Assembly: GCA_036365145.1 (NCBI GenBank)
Contig: JAEOAD010001365.1
Location: forward strand, 3,493,001-3,557,000
Direction of reading: 5' to 3'
Origin: Orientallactaga sibirica
Lineage: Eukaryota > Chordata > Mammalia > Rodentia > Dipodidae
DNA length: 64,000 nucleotides
The notes below the pieces were generated by a model. That model was given only the letters and a program-made list of their open reading frames with translations, ran no database searches and had not been told where the DNA came from. Of this stretch, positions 62,606 through 64,000 are shown in pieces (the stretch's first letter is position 1; each line of letters opens with the position of its first letter). A program made the translations under genes and the position numbers.

Positions 62606-62874
62606 TTTAATTTAAAAAATTTTTTTTGGAGAGAGACAGAGAGAGAGAGACAGACAGAGAGAGAGGGAGAGGGAGACAGATAGAGAATGGGCGCGCCAGC
62701 AGCCTCTCAGCTGCTGTGAACGAAATCCAGATGCGTGCGCCCCCTTGTGGGCAAGTGCTGCATTGCGCCCTTGCGTCACTTTGCATCTGGCTAAACATGG
62801 GACCTGGAGATTAGAACCGGGTTCTTAGGCTTAGCAGGCAGGAGCCTTAACCACTAAGCCATCTCTCCAGCCCT
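62606..62874 (-). mobile_element. DIP-like SINE variant, minus strand
   Basis: GA/CAGA-rich region, 'GCCAGCAGCCTCTCAGCTGC', 'GCGCCCCCTTGTGGGCAAGT' (variant body), 'GACCTGGAGATTAGAACCGG', head complement. CAATCTTTTTTT on both sides is the target duplication. Confidence 0.95.
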
Positions 62875-62902
62875 CACAATCTTTTTTTAAAAGGAGGGAA
62901 GA

Positions 62903-63050
62903 AAGGTGGGTATGGTAGCACACGCCTTTAATCCCAGCACTTGGGAGGCAGAAGTAGGAGGATTGCCATGAGTTCGAGGCCACTCTGAGACAACATAGTG
63001 AATTCCAGGTCAGTCTGGGCCAGAGCGAGACCCTACCTGGAAAAACTACA
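62903..63050 (+). mobile_element. B1 SINE, plus strand
   Basis: 'GGTGGGTATGGTAGCACACG', 'GGAGGCAGAAGTAGGAGGAT', 'CAGTCTGGGCCAGAGCGAGA'. Confidence 0.95.
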
Positions 63051-64000
63051 AAACAGTGGGAGAGGTATGTGGTTATGGGTGATTCTTGAAGTGGTTCTGA
63101 GAACCACTGACCAAGAGCTGGCCTGAAAGATAGGGATCAGTGGACAGCTGGACAAGGCCACCATCAGGGCCACAGCCAGGCCTCAGAAAGTAAAGGAAGC
63201 CCCAAATTCAACCTGGAGCCAGAGACCACGAAAACTGGGGAAGTCCTTCTATTTAAGCTGGCCATTCTAGGGGCCTCCTGAGTGGTAGCTGATGGGGCCA
63301 CAGGGTGGACATAAGCTCCTTTATTTACCCATATAAATAAAATTTCAAAATGAGAGAATCTTCCACGGGACTCCACGGTGATTCGAGTTAAAATAGCAAA
63401 GCCCCAAATCCCGGGAAATAGGCTTTATAATGAAAACATCAGCAGGTATGTAATAGTGAGCTTTTGGCTTAAATGAGATCTTCCTAGAGGCCCATAACTT
63501 CCAGCAAATATTGTAAGAAGAAAAGAGACTCATGCTGACCCGAAAGGCACAGAAATGGGGTCACGGGCATGCCAGGGGCTGGTGTAACCCCTACACAAGC
63601 AGCTGGCCCCAGAGTGCATCGCCCGGGCCCCACCCAGGCCCTCTCTGTCTTGTATGTGTCTGGCATCCAGTCCCTGCCTAGCACTTCAGATGTCATAACT
63701 ACCACTGTGACCTTTTCCAGGTTTTCAATAACCAAGACTGGCTCAGGGTCCATGGAGAAGGTTGACTCCCACAGCAGCCGTGATGGCCTTGCCTTTGACG
63801 CTGAGGCAGGGTCAAAACCACTTCCCGAATGCCCACATTAGGAGTAGGGACACAGGGACATTAGGAAGGTTGATGCATTCAGGACCCCACTGGACTGGCA
63901 CCAGGCTGGCAGTGAATGCCCTATTCTATATGTTATATGTCCTAATAGTCTCCCCCTTTTGACCCTGAGAAGCCAAGCCATGGGAAGCTTAAGGACAGGA
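63051..64000. other. Unique non-coding DNA to window end
   Basis: No gene recognised. The AT-richer part 63310-63520 is listed as a candidate regulatory element. Confidence 0.5.
63310..63520. promoter_or_regulatory. Candidate conserved non-coding element
   Basis: Repeat-free and AT-rich relative to both flanks, with 'GCTCCTTTATTTACCCATAT', 'CGAGTTAAAATAGCAAAGCC', 'AGGCTTTATAATGAAAACAT' and 'GCTTTTGGCTTAAATGAGAT'. CDX/MEF2-like TTTAT and TTAAAATAG patterns stand out. Motif inference only. Confidence 0.3.

Overview
This is nuclear DNA from a mammal, almost certainly a rodent. No protein-coding gene can be supported on either strand. All the longer open frames fall in simple repeats, in LINE-1 debris, or in sequence with no recognisable protein. 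The rodent assignment rests on the repeats: B1 (7SL-derived) SINEs, B4-like composites, ID/BC1-type tRNA SINEs, ORR1-like MaLR LTRs and an IAP-like solo LTR. The commonest SINE is a B2-superfamily tRNA element with a conserved 'GGAGAGATGGCTTAGTGGTT' head and a (TC)n plus AATAAA tail. It is unlike mouse or rat B2 and resembles the DIP elements of jerboas and relatives (Dipodoidea). That family-level call is inference from memory of the consensus.

Layout. 0-8.8 kb: mostly unique DNA with SINE clusters at 1.1-2.1, 3.9-4.7 and 6.5-7.1 kb. 8.8-12 kb: a MaLR LTR, then a unique AT-rich block at about 9.83-10.40 kb that looks like a conserved regulatory element and is bracketed by two copies of a 105-bp direct repeat. 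12.3-18.5 kb: a CAC-rich minisatellite, an ancient L1 3' end, SINEs, and large GAAA/GGAA microsatellites. 18.6-25 kb: a 5'-truncated L1 on the + strand, broken by several later insertions including a chimeric, inverted retrocopy. 25-29 kb: SINEs, possible regulatory DNA at 26.75-27.02 kb and a SINE-split MaLR LTR. 29.15-29.9 kb: an L1 3'UTR fragment. 30-41 kb: largely unique, with a MaLR LTR whose interior has expanded into a 38/39-bp higher-order tandem repeat. 41.1-42.5 kb: a nested SINE stack and a CATC-rich simple repeat. 42.6-50.5 kb: unique DNA, an MLT1 LTR, SINEs and more MaLR LTRs. 50.9-54.8 kb: an ancient L1 followed by a MER2/Tigger fossil. 54.84-55.62 kb: fifteen 52-bp tandem units, each carrying the 5' A-box part of an ID element. 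55.65-59.55 kb: a younger 5'-truncated L1 whose reverse transcriptase has a damaged catalytic motif. 60.6-61.0 kb: a solo class II LTR with perfect 6-bp target duplications. 61.5-61.75 kb: a second, inverted array of the same 52-bp unit beside a complete ID element. The end is SINE-rich, then unique.

There are no genes here to act together. The plausible functional content is cis-regulatory: several homeodomain/GATA/HNF1-motif-rich, repeat-free blocks consistent with intergenic or deep-intronic DNA. The most unusual structures are the two related 52-bp A-box arrays in opposite orientation, the duplicated 105-bp segments around the 10-kb candidate element, the chimeric LTR-leader/B1/L1 retrocopy inside an L1, the minisatellite inside an LTR, and a tailless SINE insertion with perfect 16-bp target duplications.
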